Shown in pieces: positions 28,068-39,205 of a stretch of 47,775 nucleotides of DNA. How positions within the stretch are numbered: position 1 is the stretch's first letter; every line of letters begins with the position of its first letter. The translations under genes were made by a program, and so were the position numbers. This DNA is from OCS116 cluster bacterium AG-430-B22 (GTDB lineage Bacteria; Pseudomonadota; Alphaproteobacteria; MED-G09). The stretch covers positions 64,603 through 112,377 of the forward strand of contig QCOD01000002.1 in NCBI GenBank assembly GCA_003209955.1. The letters are read 5' to 3'. Under the pieces are notes generated by a model. It was not told where the DNA came from. It made no database searches and saw only the letters and a list, made by a program, of their open reading frames with translations.

Positions 28068-28895
28068 TTATTTATTTTCCGCAAATTTATTAGCATTCAA
28101 GGACGCGGACTCCATTGATTCCTTAAATGTCATTTGTTCAGATAGCCATTCATTATAATTTGACTCATCATCAACAGAGACAAACCCTCTCATAGCGTGA
28201 TGACCAACGCCGCATAGCTCAGCACATAATATTTCATACTCACCTGACTTTTCAGGAGTAAACCAATAATATGTAATCATCCCTGGAACCATATCCATTT
28301 TTCCTCTGAATTGTGGTACATAGAAATTATGCAGAACATCAATGGATCGCAACAAGACTTTCACTGGTTGATCAATTAATAGGTGCAGATCATCGCCTTG
28401 TATTAAAATATCATCTTGACCATTTGGATCATTTGGATTCATTCCAAATGGATTCTCATCATTTATATTTCGAGCATCACTAGTACCTAAGATACCATCT
28501 TCGCCTGGTAATCGAAAACTCCAGTACCATTGTTGGCCCATAACTTCTATCGGAACGACATTATCAGGCGGACTAACATATTCATCCCAAACAACTAAAC
28601 CTGGCGCCAATAGAGCTATAATCCCGACTGTAGTTACGGCTGTAAGAGTTATCTCGGTTTTCCTACTTTCAGGCTCGTATGCGCCTCTTCTGCCGGGTAC
28701 TTTTTTGAATTTATAAATACAGTAAATCATAAAACCTATAACTGCTGCAAAAACAAAACCAGTCAAAGCAAAAGTAAGTTGAAGTATTGAATCTATTCCA
28801 CCCCAATTTGAAGCAATTGGTGTCCACCACCACGGACTTAAAAGATGAAAAACTATCGACCCGAGCACTACAAGAAACATTACGAAGGCAATCAT
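28068..28895 (-). CDS. coxM: Cytochrome c oxidase subunit II
   Basis: Receives electrons from cytochrome c through the dinuclear CuA site. Two membrane helices lie near residues 1-20 and 40-62, followed by a periplasmic cupredoxin domain. The CuA ligands are visible: H in DVLHNFYVPQF and the set CAELCGVGHHAM (C-x3-C-x3-H plus M). No cytochrome c domain is fused at the C-terminus. Length 275. The ATG at 28895 is preceded by AAAGGAG 10 bases away. The first hydrophobic segment may act as a signal anchor. First gene of the oxidase operon. Confidence 0.94.
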   Translation of the reverse strand: MIAFVMFLVVLGSIVFHLLSPWWWTPIASNWGGIDSILQLTFALTGFVFAAVIGFMIYCIYKFKKVPGRRGAYEPESRKTEITLTAVTTVGIIALLAPGLVVWDEYVSPPDNVVPIEVMGQQWYWSFRLPGEDGILGTSDARNINDENPFGMNPNDPNGQDDILIQGDDLHLLIDQPVKVLLRSIDVLHNFYVPQFRGKMDMVPGMITYYWFTPEKSGEYEILCAELCGVGHHAMRGFVSVDDESNYNEWLSEQMTFKESMESASLNANKFAENK

Positions 28896-28933
28896 TTGGG
28901 GTAAGCTCCTTTAAAAAAAATTTTGTCTAATAA

Positions 28934-28962
28934 CAGATAATAAATATTGTTTTTAGATTCAA
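28934..28962 (-). promoter_or_regulatory. Candidate promoter for the oxidase operon
   Basis: Reading the reverse strand, TTGAAT (28957-28962) and TATCTG (28934-28939) are 17 bases apart, about 40 bases before subunit II. The -10 is weak. The rest of the 200-base gap to ctaB (28896-29095) shows no gene; on the forward strand it contains TATAAT at 29044-29049, possibly for ctaB. Confidence 0.3.
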
Positions 28963-29095
28963 GAGACAAATTACTTATAGTCGATTTAAAGTCAAGATAA
29001 GAGCTATATTTGAATTAGGTCATTGTGGAAATAGATTTATTAATATAATAGATAATTCATAGAATTAGATAAAAAAAATAAAGCCCAGAATAAAC

Positions 29096-29968
29096 ATGTT
29101 TACATTTTTAAGAAAAATTATTGAAATCTTTAAAGTTAGAATTAGCTTAACAATAACATTATGTGCTGTTTCTGGGGTTTTTATAATGCCTTACAGTAAT
29201 TCTTTCACTTTTAAACAATTTTTGGTTCTAATATTTTGTACTTTTTTATCCTCGGCAAGCTCAAGTGCTTTTAATCAATTTTATGAAAAAGATTTGGATA
29301 AATTAATGCCTCGAACATCTCAGCGACCATTTGCCACAGGTTTTTTTAAAACAAAAATTTCTTGGTTAATCGGATTCTTTGCACTGCTAGTTTGTTCTCT
29401 ATTATTAGCTGCATATTATTTGAATATAGCAACTGCAATCTATTTGTTATTAGGAGCTCTATTTTATGGCTATATTTATACGGTAGTTTTAAAAAGATCG
29501 AGTATATATAATATAGTTATAGGAGGTCTAGCTGGAAGTTTTGCTGTTCTTGCAGGCTCAGCGGCGGTAAATCCAATGCTATCAGTTTCAGCAATAATTC
29601 TTTCTTTAATTCTTTTCCTTTGGACACCACCACATTTCTGGAGCTTAGCAATAGCTATAGAAGAAGATTATGCTAAAGCAAAAATACCGATGCTTCCAAA
29701 CCTGATAGGGGCAAAAAGCTCTTCTTATGTCATTCTTTCTCAAACTGTTTTATTAGTTTTGATTTCCTTCGTTCCATTATTATTCAATATGGGTATAATT
29801 TATCTAATTTTTGTTTTTGTTGGAGGCCTTTATTTCTTGTGGAGAAGCGTAGTTCTTGTATTAGAAACAACTAAAAAAAATGCTATGTCTAATTTTTTTG
29901 CTTCTTTTATTCAGCTAGGCTTACTTTTATTTGCTTGCATAATTGAAGGACTTCTAAATTATATCTAA
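29096..29968 (+). CDS. ctaB: Protoheme IX farnesyltransferase (heme O synthase)
   Basis: Integral membrane prenyltransferase that adds a farnesyl group to heme B, giving heme O for cytochrome oxidase. The aspartate-rich prenyl site is in SSAFNQFYEKDLDKLMPRT and the second conserved region is WTPPHFWSLAI. About eight or nine hydrophobic helices are visible. Length 290 is usual. It is divergent from the oxidase operon across a 200-base gap; in many relatives ctaB lies inside the operon, after subunit I. No CtaA or CtaG (Cox11) is in the window. Confidence 0.95.
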   Translation: MFTFLRKIIEIFKVRISLTITLCAVSGVFIMPYSNSFTFKQFLVLIFCTFLSSASSSAFNQFYEKDLDKLMPRTSQRPFATGFFKTKISWLIGFFALLVCSLLLAAYYLNIATAIYLLLGALFYGYIYTVVLKRSSIYNIVIGGLAGSFAVLAGSAAVNPMLSVSAIILSLILFLWTPPHFWSLAIAIEEDYAKAKIPMLPNLIGAKSSSYVILSQTVLLVLISFVPLLFNMGIIYLIFVFVGGLYFLWRSVVLVLETTKKNAMSNFFASFIQLGLLLFACIIEGLLNYI

Positions 29969-30026
29969 TTTCAAATACTTGAATCTATTTGTTAATTGTT
30001 CTAATAATTATTAACTAATAAACTAT

Positions 30027-31157
30027 ATGGAGAAAAAATTGAAAAAATCTGATCAAATTACTAAGAATGCAGCTTATGAGGCTGTAGCGCCAGATGACTT
30101 TGCATCAATGATTGAAGTTGATCGATATGAACAAAGATCAAGTGATTTTGATAAGATAATTTCAGATACTCATGCCCACTTTTGGGATCCTCTAGATACA
30201 AAATATATTGATTTTTCTGAAAACTTTGATGTTGAAAATAAATTACTTATGCCTGAAGAATTTCTTCCAGAATTACAGTGCCCATCAGTAATGAAATTGG
30301 ATCAAAAATCCAAAATAAAACTTGCGAATGAGAGTTTTAGGTGGCAGATGTCGGCAATTCTTCATGGGGAACAAGGAGCATTAAATTTATCAGCAAGTCT
30401 CTGCCACATATTAAAAGATCAAGGTGCACAAGAATATGCTGCAAATCAGGCTAGAGAAGAAGCTAGACATGTAACTGGTTTTGCTAAGTACATTAATTCT
30501 AGATGGGGTAAACCACTCCCAGTTGGCCAAACTCTTGGAGATCTGTTGAGTGAATTAGTTAATGCACCAGAAGTTTATAAAAAAATTGTTGGAATGCAAA
30601 TTCTAGTAGAAGGATTAGCTATGGGAGCTTTTGCAACAATTTATCAACACAGTTATGACCCAGTTTTAGTTAAGTTAATGCAGTTAGTTATGACAGATGA
30701 AGCATTTCATCATAAATTTGGAAAAATATGGGCGGATAAAACTATTCCTAAATTAGATGAGAATGAACAAAATATTATTGAAGATTGGGCAGCCAATTGT
30801 TTTCAAATTTTGTTATTTAATTTAGTCAACCCTGAACAGAAGAAAATTATATATGATCAATTTGGTCTTGATTGGAAACAAGTGCTTGATGAACTACACG
30901 AAATCATAACCGATGATGATAGAAGAGAGAGAATGAGGGAATCGACTGATATCTTTAGGGTTCTTGTTAAAACTCTCTTTAAAGCTGGTATTATTACTGA
31001 CCGAACAAAAGATTTTTATTCTGTCTATGTTGATCTTGATGAATTAAAAGAAGAAGGAGATCGAATGGTTGGTGATGATATAGCTGACGAAGGGCTTCAG
31101 TTCTTAAAAGAAATAAATTTCAGGGATAACACTAGTAGAAATATTGCAGCAGAATAA
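30027..31157 (+). CDS. Ferritin-like diiron protein of unknown function
   Basis: Conserved protein of a four-helix-bundle diiron fold. The ligand pattern is complete: E115 (HGEQGAL), E145 and H148 (REEARHV), E195 (LVEGLAMGA), E225 and H228 (TDEAFHHKFG). This is the E, ExxH, E, ExxH arrangement of oxygenase-type ferritin-like proteins (R2, AurF and hydroxylase relatives). Length 376 exceeds a plain ferritin, with an N-terminal extension of about 100 residues and a C-terminal helix region. The ATG at 30027 lacks a ribosome site; a TTG at 30039 follows GGAG by six bases and may be the real start (MKKSDQITKNAA). It lies between ctaB and the ankyrin gene; substrate unknown. I infer an oxygen-using enzyme. 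Confidence 0.8.
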   Translation: MEKKLKKSDQITKNAAYEAVAPDDFASMIEVDRYEQRSSDFDKIISDTHAHFWDPLDTKYIDFSENFDVENKLLMPEEFLPELQCPSVMKLDQKSKIKLANESFRWQMSAILHGEQGALNLSASLCHILKDQGAQEYAANQAREEARHVTGFAKYINSRWGKPLPVGQTLGDLLSELVNAPEVYKKIVGMQILVEGLAMGAFATIYQHSYDPVLVKLMQLVMTDEAFHHKFGKIWADKTIPKLDENEQNIIEDWAANCFQILLFNLVNPEQKKIIYDQFGLDWKQVLDELHEIITDDDRRERMRESTDIFRVLVKTLFKAGIITDRTKDFYSVYVDLDELKEEGDRMVGDDIADEGLQFLKEINFRDNTSRNIAAE

Positions 31158-31170
31158 ATAATTTATATAT

Positions 31171-31749
31171 CTAATTATTATATGCTCCATTTTCAATTAA
31201 CAAAACTTCAATCCTTTTAAATCGTTTAGATTTTGCCCAATCAAGTGCTGTTCTGCCGGTTAAATCTGTATCATCAGGATATGCACCCCCTTGTAATAAA
31301 GCTTTAACAGAATTAAATTTACCTTCTCTTGAAGCAATTATTAGTGGAGTTTGACGGTTTGGTCCTAATTTATTCGGATCAGCTCCATAGCTTATTAATG
31401 TTTTTATTAAATTTGGATCATCTTTAAACACAGCAAGTGATAAGGCTGTTCGGTTATCTTGGTCTTTCATATTAACCCTTGCACCTTGCTCTAATAAAAA
31501 TAATGCCATATCTATTCTTGACCGTTCAATAGCAAGCAATAATGCCGGTACTTCATCAAAATCTCTCTCATTAATAGAAGCTCCAGAATTTAATGCAGAA
31601 ACTAAATCTTGGAGCCTGCCCGTTTTAACAGCTGAAACAAGAGCCCCTTCTTTAAATGGACTATCATTAAAACCTCCATATTGTGCATTGATAGAGATAT
31701 AAGGAATAAAAAATAATATCAATAAATTTACTATTAAAAATTTTTTCAT
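31171..31749 (-). CDS. Exported ankyrin-repeat protein
   Basis: After a signal peptide (MKKFLIVNLLILFFIPYISINA, cleavage probably near residue 22) come four or five ankyrin repeats of about 33 residues, for instance EVPALLLAIERSRIDMALFLL, RTALSLAVFKDDPNLIKTLI and TGRTALDWAKSKRFKRIEVLL. The frame runs on to an ATG at 31803, but the ATG at 31749 follows AAGGT and begins directly with the signal peptide, so I use it (192 residues). It is a periplasmic protein-binding module of unknown partner. It lies divergent to SCO1 and 13 bases from the convergent diiron gene. Confidence 0.87.
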   Translation of the reverse strand: MKKFLIVNLLILFFIPYISINAQYGGFNDSPFKEGALVSAVKTGRLQDLVSALNSGASINERDFDEVPALLLAIERSRIDMALFLLEQGARVNMKDQDNRTALSLAVFKDDPNLIKTLISYGADPNKLGPNRQTPLIIASREGKFNSVKALLQGGAYPDDTDLTGRTALDWAKSKRFKRIEVLLIENGAYNN

Positions 31750-31811
31750 TTTTTTTACCTTATTATTTAAATTAATGGATTTTAATACATTCTTATTATA
31801 CATACATCTAC

Positions 31812-32438
31812 ATGTTTCAAAAATATTTTTTAATTTTAATGGCTACCGCTCTAATATCTTTTGTATTGTACCTTTTTGGAACTTTTTTCATTTCTTCAAA
31901 TAGAAGTTATAACCAGGATAAAGTTGTTACAGAAGTTGAAAACCAAGAAGGAATACCTGGTGGTCACTTTAAATTGAGAACTCATGATGGAAAAATTTTT
32001 GATACATTGGAAAACCAAAACCCCATGCTAATATATTTTGGTTTTACATATTGCCCTGATGTTTGCCCTATTACATTACTGACCATGGCAAATGTTCTTG
32101 ATAAATTAGAGCATGAAGAAATTACTTCTCTTTTTATTACAGTGGACCCAGAACGTGACAATGAAGAAATTTTATCAAATTATGTTACTGCTTTTCATGA
32201 TGAAATAATTGGTTTAACAGGCACAATTTCAGAGATAAATAAAGTTACCTCAGATTGGAAAGTATATTTTAAAAAAGAAAATAACATTGATATGCCCGAC
32301 AATTACTCTGTTAATCACTTAGATATTATATTTATTGCTAATAAGAATGCCGAATTTGTTGATTTTATAAAACCTAATACATCTTCTGAAGATGTAATTA
32401 AAAAATTAGTAAAAGTTATCCCGCAAATAAAAGGCTAG
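31812..32438 (+). CDS. SCO1/SenC copper chaperone
   Basis: Membrane-anchored thioredoxin-fold protein that delivers copper to the CuA site of oxidase subunit II. It has an N-terminal membrane helix (residues about 5-27) and the copper ligands C81 and C85 in FGFTYCPDVCP together with H169 in VNHLDIIF, all present. VDPERD is a further family motif. Length 208 is usual. It is 3 kb from the oxidase operon and divergent from the ankyrin gene, and ends 4 bases from the convergent gyrB stop. The oxidase with a CuA centre nearby supports the assignment. Confidence 0.95.
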   Translation: MFQKYFLILMATALISFVLYLFGTFFISSNRSYNQDKVVTEVENQEGIPGGHFKLRTHDGKIFDTLENQNPMLIYFGFTYCPDVCPITLLTMANVLDKLEHEEITSLFITVDPERDNEEILSNYVTAFHDEIIGLTGTISEINKVTSDWKVYFKKENNIDMPDNYSVNHLDIIFIANKNAEFVDFIKPNTSSEDVIKKLVKVIPQIKG

Positions 32439-32442
32439 AAAT

Positions 32443-36098
<3,656 letters not shown>

Positions 36099-36113
36099 TT
36101 TAAAATGAACCTA

Positions 36114-37220
36114 TCATACCCTCATAGGCATTAAAACATATGTTGCATCTTCATGAGCTGAGTCATTAATTAACGCTGGCGCTCCTGGGTCCTCCAAGGT
36201 AAAAGTCATTGTATCTCCAGATATTTGAGAAGCTATATCGAGTAAATATCTTGCATTAAAACCAACTTCTAACTCATCTGCTTCATAGTTAACATCAACT
36301 TTTTCAACCGCTGTACCAGCATCAGGATTAATAACAGTTAATGTTAAAGAATTATCTTTGATCGCAAATTTTACCGCTTTAGACTTATCGGAAGAAATTG
36401 TTGCAACACGATCAATTGAAGAGGCAAAGTCTTGTGTCTTGACAGTCATAATTTTTGTATTTGTTTTAGGAATTACTCTCTCATAATCAGGAAAAGTTCC
36501 ATCAATTAATTTTGATGTTAGAGAAATATTTGTTACTTCAAATCTTATTTTGGTTTCAGAAATAAATAAATTGATATTTCCTTCAATATCTTCAATTAAT
36601 TTTCTAACCTCTCCTATAGTTTTCCTTGGTATAATGATGCTTGGGATATCATCTGCACCTGATGGTAAATTTGCCTGAATACAAGCTAATCTGTGCCCAT
36701 CTGTAGCAACACTTCTTAAAGTATTGTTTATAGCATGAAAGAAAATACCATTAAGATAATATCGAGTTTCTTCAGTAGAGATAGCGAATTTAGATTTATC
36801 AATCATATTAGCAAACTCTTCGGAATCTATAACAAAATTGCAAGGCATTTCGCCTGAGGACATTTCTGGAAAATCCTCTATAGGTAGAGTTGATAATTCA
36901 AAATTTGACTGTCCACATGATAATTCTAATTTATCATTATCTTTAGTCTTAATATCCAATGACGATCCGTCAGGTAACTTTCTTACAATATCGTAAAGTG
37001 TATGAGCGGATGTGGTAATCTCACCATCTTCAATGGTATTGGCTTTATCTAGGCTCTCTATGATTTCTAGATCTAAATCAGTTGCTGTAAGTGAGATTCC
37101 TTCGTTGTTTGCTATGATTTTTACATTTGAGAGAATAGGAATAGTGTTCCTTCTTTCAACTACGCTTTGAATATGGTTTAGACTCTTAAGAAGAATATCT
37201 TTTTCAACTGATATCTTCAT
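36114..37220 (-). CDS. dnaN: DNA polymerase III subunit beta (sliding clamp)
   Basis: Ring-shaped processivity clamp. The family features are NTIPILSNVKI at the N-terminus, AHTLYDIVRKLPDG, GIFFHAINNTLRSVATDGHRLA and the C-terminal VLMPMRV. Length 368. AAGGAG precedes the ATG at 37220. It lies between dnaA and recF and has its own promoter candidate in the 89-base gap after dnaA. Confidence 0.97.
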   Translation of the reverse strand: MKISVEKDILLKSLNHIQSVVERRNTIPILSNVKIIANNEGISLTATDLDLEIIESLDKANTIEDGEITTSAHTLYDIVRKLPDGSSLDIKTKDNDKLELSCGQSNFELSTLPIEDFPEMSSGEMPCNFVIDSEEFANMIDKSKFAISTEETRYYLNGIFFHAINNTLRSVATDGHRLACIQANLPSGADDIPSIIIPRKTIGEVRKLIEDIEGNINLFISETKIRFEVTNISLTSKLIDGTFPDYERVIPKTNTKIMTVKTQDFASSIDRVATISSDKSKAVKFAIKDNSLTLTVINPDAGTAVEKVDVNYEADELEVGFNARYLLDIASQISGDTMTFTLEDPGAPALINDSAHEDATYVLMPMRV

Positions 37221-37262
37221 AAATTATAACTCCTTAAGTTTTGCATAGATAAAATATCTACG

Positions 37263-37305
37263 AATCACTTATAAATTATAGCAGAAAACAAGGAAAAATC
37301 ACTTA
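37263..37305 (-). promoter_or_regulatory. dnaN upstream region: extended -10 flanked by direct repeats
   Basis: On the reverse strand the extended -10 TGCTATAAT lies at 37275-37283, without a clear -35. Two copies of the 9-base word TAAGTGATT (37263-37271 and 37297-37305 on the map) flank it. GANTC words, the CcrM methylation target in alphaproteobacteria, occur at 37262-37266 and 37307-37311. This looks like a promoter with possible operator sites for dnaN. Confidence 0.4.
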
Positions 37306-37309
37306 AGAA

Positions 37310-38710
37310 TCAATTTTCAAGAGATCTCCTAAGAACCTCAACCTCTTCGTCAATTGCTACATCACCAACTCTTAAATCTTCTATTTTTTTAACAGCATGA
37401 ATTACTGTTGTATGGTCCCTGCCACCAAATTTTCTTCCAATTTCAGGAAGGGATCTAGTGGTCAAGATTTTTGATAAGTACATAGCTATTTGCCTTGGTC
37501 TTGCAATTGTTCTTGATCTTCTTGCGGATAATAAATCTGATAATCTAAGATTATAGTAATCCGCAACTTTCCTTTGTATATCATCTATTGTTGTTTTTCT
37601 CTGTGAAGCTCTGATTAAGTCTTTTAATACTTCTTTAGCCATATCAGTACTTAAAGGTCTATTAGCAAATGATGAATATGCAATGACTCTGTTTAATGCC
37701 CCTTCTAGAACTCGAATATTAGAGTCAATTCTTTGGGCAAGAAATTCTAAAAGATTATCCGGTATTACTATTTCAGGATTTTCTATAAGATGAGATTCTG
37801 CTTTGGATTGAAGAACTCCAAGACGTAATTCATAATCTGAAGCATGAATATCAGCGACTAAACCCCATCCTAACCTAGATCTAATTCTCTCCTCAATTCC
37901 ATCAAGATCTACTGGCGATCTATCAGCAGAAATTATGACCTGATGATTGTGATCAATTAATGTATTAAAAGTATGGAAGAATTCTTCTTGAGTAGAGTCT
38001 TTACCAGCAATGAATTGAATATCATCAATCATCAAAACATCTACAGATCTAAACTGTTGTTTAAAAGACATAGTATCTTTAAATCTTAAAGCCTTTATGA
38101 ATTGATACATAAATTTTTCTGCTGAAAGATACAAAACCTTCCTTTCAGGCCAGTTTTTATTAATTTCTAAGGCCATAGCATGAAGTAAATGAGTTTTACC
38201 AAGGCCTACTCCACCATACAAAAATAAGGGATTAAAAGAAACATTCCTTCTCTCTGTAATTCTTCTAGCTGCGGCATATGCAAGCTCATTAGAAGGACCA
38301 ACTACAAAATTTTCAAAAGATAATTTCACATCTAAAGGTGCACCAACAGAATTATGGTCTAGCAATGACTCAGAAGCTTTCATTGAGACATTAATTTTAT
38401 TTTTTTGCTGCTGTGAACTATCTTTTTTACTAGTTAAATCAACTGAGGCAACATCAACTATAACAGATTTTACTTCTTTCAACTCTTTGGAAAGAATTGA
38501 TGAAATACGATCAATATAATGATTTTCTATCCAGTCTCTCATGAATCTCGTCGGAACTAAAAGAGTTAATTTGCTCCCAGAAAAGTCTCCAAATTGAATG
38601 TTTTTAAACCAACTTTTAAATGTCGCTTCACCTATTTCAGCTCTTAATATAGAAAGGGAGCGTTCCCAACCCTCTTTTATTTTACTAAGCTGAAAATTAT
38701 TATCTTCCAA
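37310..38710 (-). CDS. dnaA: Chromosomal replication initiator DnaA
   Basis: Initiator ATPase that melts the origin. Domain I is residues 1-80, domain III has the P-loop YGGVGLGKTHLLHA and Walker B VLMIDDIQFIAGK, and domain IV holds the DnaA-box reader (GGRDHTTVIHAVKKIE). Length 466. The start is TTG at 38710 with GAAGGG 9 bases before it; an in-frame stop at 38717-38719 rules out a longer protein. rpsT is 167 bases upstream and dnaN 89 bases downstream. Confidence 0.97.
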   Translation of the reverse strand: MEDNNFQLSKIKEGWERSLSILRAEIGEATFKSWFKNIQFGDFSGSKLTLLVPTRFMRDWIENHYIDRISSILSKELKEVKSVIVDVASVDLTSKKDSSQQQKNKINVSMKASESLLDHNSVGAPLDVKLSFENFVVGPSNELAYAAARRITERRNVSFNPLFLYGGVGLGKTHLLHAMALEINKNWPERKVLYLSAEKFMYQFIKALRFKDTMSFKQQFRSVDVLMIDDIQFIAGKDSTQEEFFHTFNTLIDHNHQVIISADRSPVDLDGIEERIRSRLGWGLVADIHASDYELRLGVLQSKAESHLIENPEIVIPDNLLEFLAQRIDSNIRVLEGALNRVIAYSSFANRPLSTDMAKEVLKDLIRASQRKTTIDDIQRKVADYYNLRLSDLLSARRSRTIARPRQIAMYLSKILTTRSLPEIGRKFGGRDHTTVIHAVKKIEDLRVGDVAIDEEVEVLRRSLEN

Positions 38711-38734
38711 GACAAATTACCCTTCAATACTGAG

Positions 38735-38756
38735 AAACAACATTGATATGTTGTTT
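38735..38756 (-). promoter_or_regulatory. Hairpin in the dnaA leader
   Basis: AAACAACAT and ATGTTGTTT are perfect 9-bp arms around a 4-base loop (TGAT on the forward strand). The hairpin lies between the predicted promoter and the TTG start, inside the 5' leader. An ATG in its 3' arm opens an 8-codon frame (38717-38743) in the reading frame of dnaA. Function unknown; translational control is a reasonable guess. Confidence 0.5.
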
Positions 38757-38785
38757 AAGTTTTTTTTTTTGAAAATCTAAAAAAA

Positions 38786-38814
38786 ATTACAAATTAACAC
38801 TAGCCTCGAGTCAA
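38786..38814 (-). promoter_or_regulatory. Candidate dnaA promoter
   Basis: Reading the reverse strand, TTGACT (38809-38814) and TGTAAT (38786-38791) are separated by exactly 17 bases, a good sigma70 match. Transcription would begin near 38779 and give a leader of about 70 bases. No TTATNCACA DnaA box is seen in the 38711-38877 gap, and one GANTC lies at 38829-38833. Confidence 0.55.
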
Positions 38815-38877
38815 GAATGATGCAACATGAATCAACAAAAAAATGAAATAATTTTTATTTTTTTTAATTTATAGTTC

Positions 38878-39141
38878 TTAATTCAGAGATTTTAACTTTT
38901 TGGCTAACCTAGATATCTTTCTTGATGCATTTTTTTTATGAACTATGCCTTTTTGAGCAAGCTTCATTAACTTTGGCTGAACTATATTAAAAGCTAACTG
39001 TGCTTCATTAGTCTCTCCTGAAGCTACAGCTTCTTCAAATCTTCTAATATATGTTCTTACATTAGTTCTAAGAGATCTATTTCTCTCAGTTCTTTTTAAA
39101 ATTTTTCTTACCATTTTTTTGGAAGAGGATAAATTAGCCAT
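38878..39141 (-). CDS. rpsT: 30S ribosomal protein S20
   Basis: Small basic ribosomal protein, 87 residues, with the family start MANLSSSKKMVRK and the KGIVHKKNASRKISRL segment. AAAGGT precedes the ATG at 39141. It lies upstream of dnaA, as in many alphaproteobacteria, with its own promoter. Confidence 0.96.
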   Translation of the reverse strand: MANLSSSKKMVRKILKRTERNRSLRTNVRTYIRRFEEAVASGETNEAQLAFNIVQPKLMKLAQKGIVHKKNASRKISRLAKKLKSLN

Positions 39142-39168
39142 TTTAAACCTTTTTTTATATTGCTAGGC

Positions 39169-39197
39169 TTTATATTTACTTAATATTAAAGCGTCAA
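39169..39197 (-). promoter_or_regulatory. rpsT promoter
   Basis: On the reverse strand, TTGACG (39192-39197) and TATAAA (39169-39174) are separated by 17 bases, ending 27 bases before the rpsT start. It matches sigma70 consensus at five of six -35 positions and five of six -10 positions. The -35 lies about 8 bases beyond the end of the preceding gene. Confidence 0.6.
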
Positions 39198-39205
39198 GCT
39201 TTCTA

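Noticed and set aside
38735-38770. Hairpin followed by a long T-run on the forward strand near dnaA, as a terminator
   Set aside because: No forward-strand gene ends here. The hairpin lies in the leader of the reverse-strand dnaA gene, where the T-run reads as A.
38711-38877. Chromosome origin at dnaA
   Set aside because: No DnaA boxes and no 13-mer-like repeats are seen; AT-richness alone is general in this genome.
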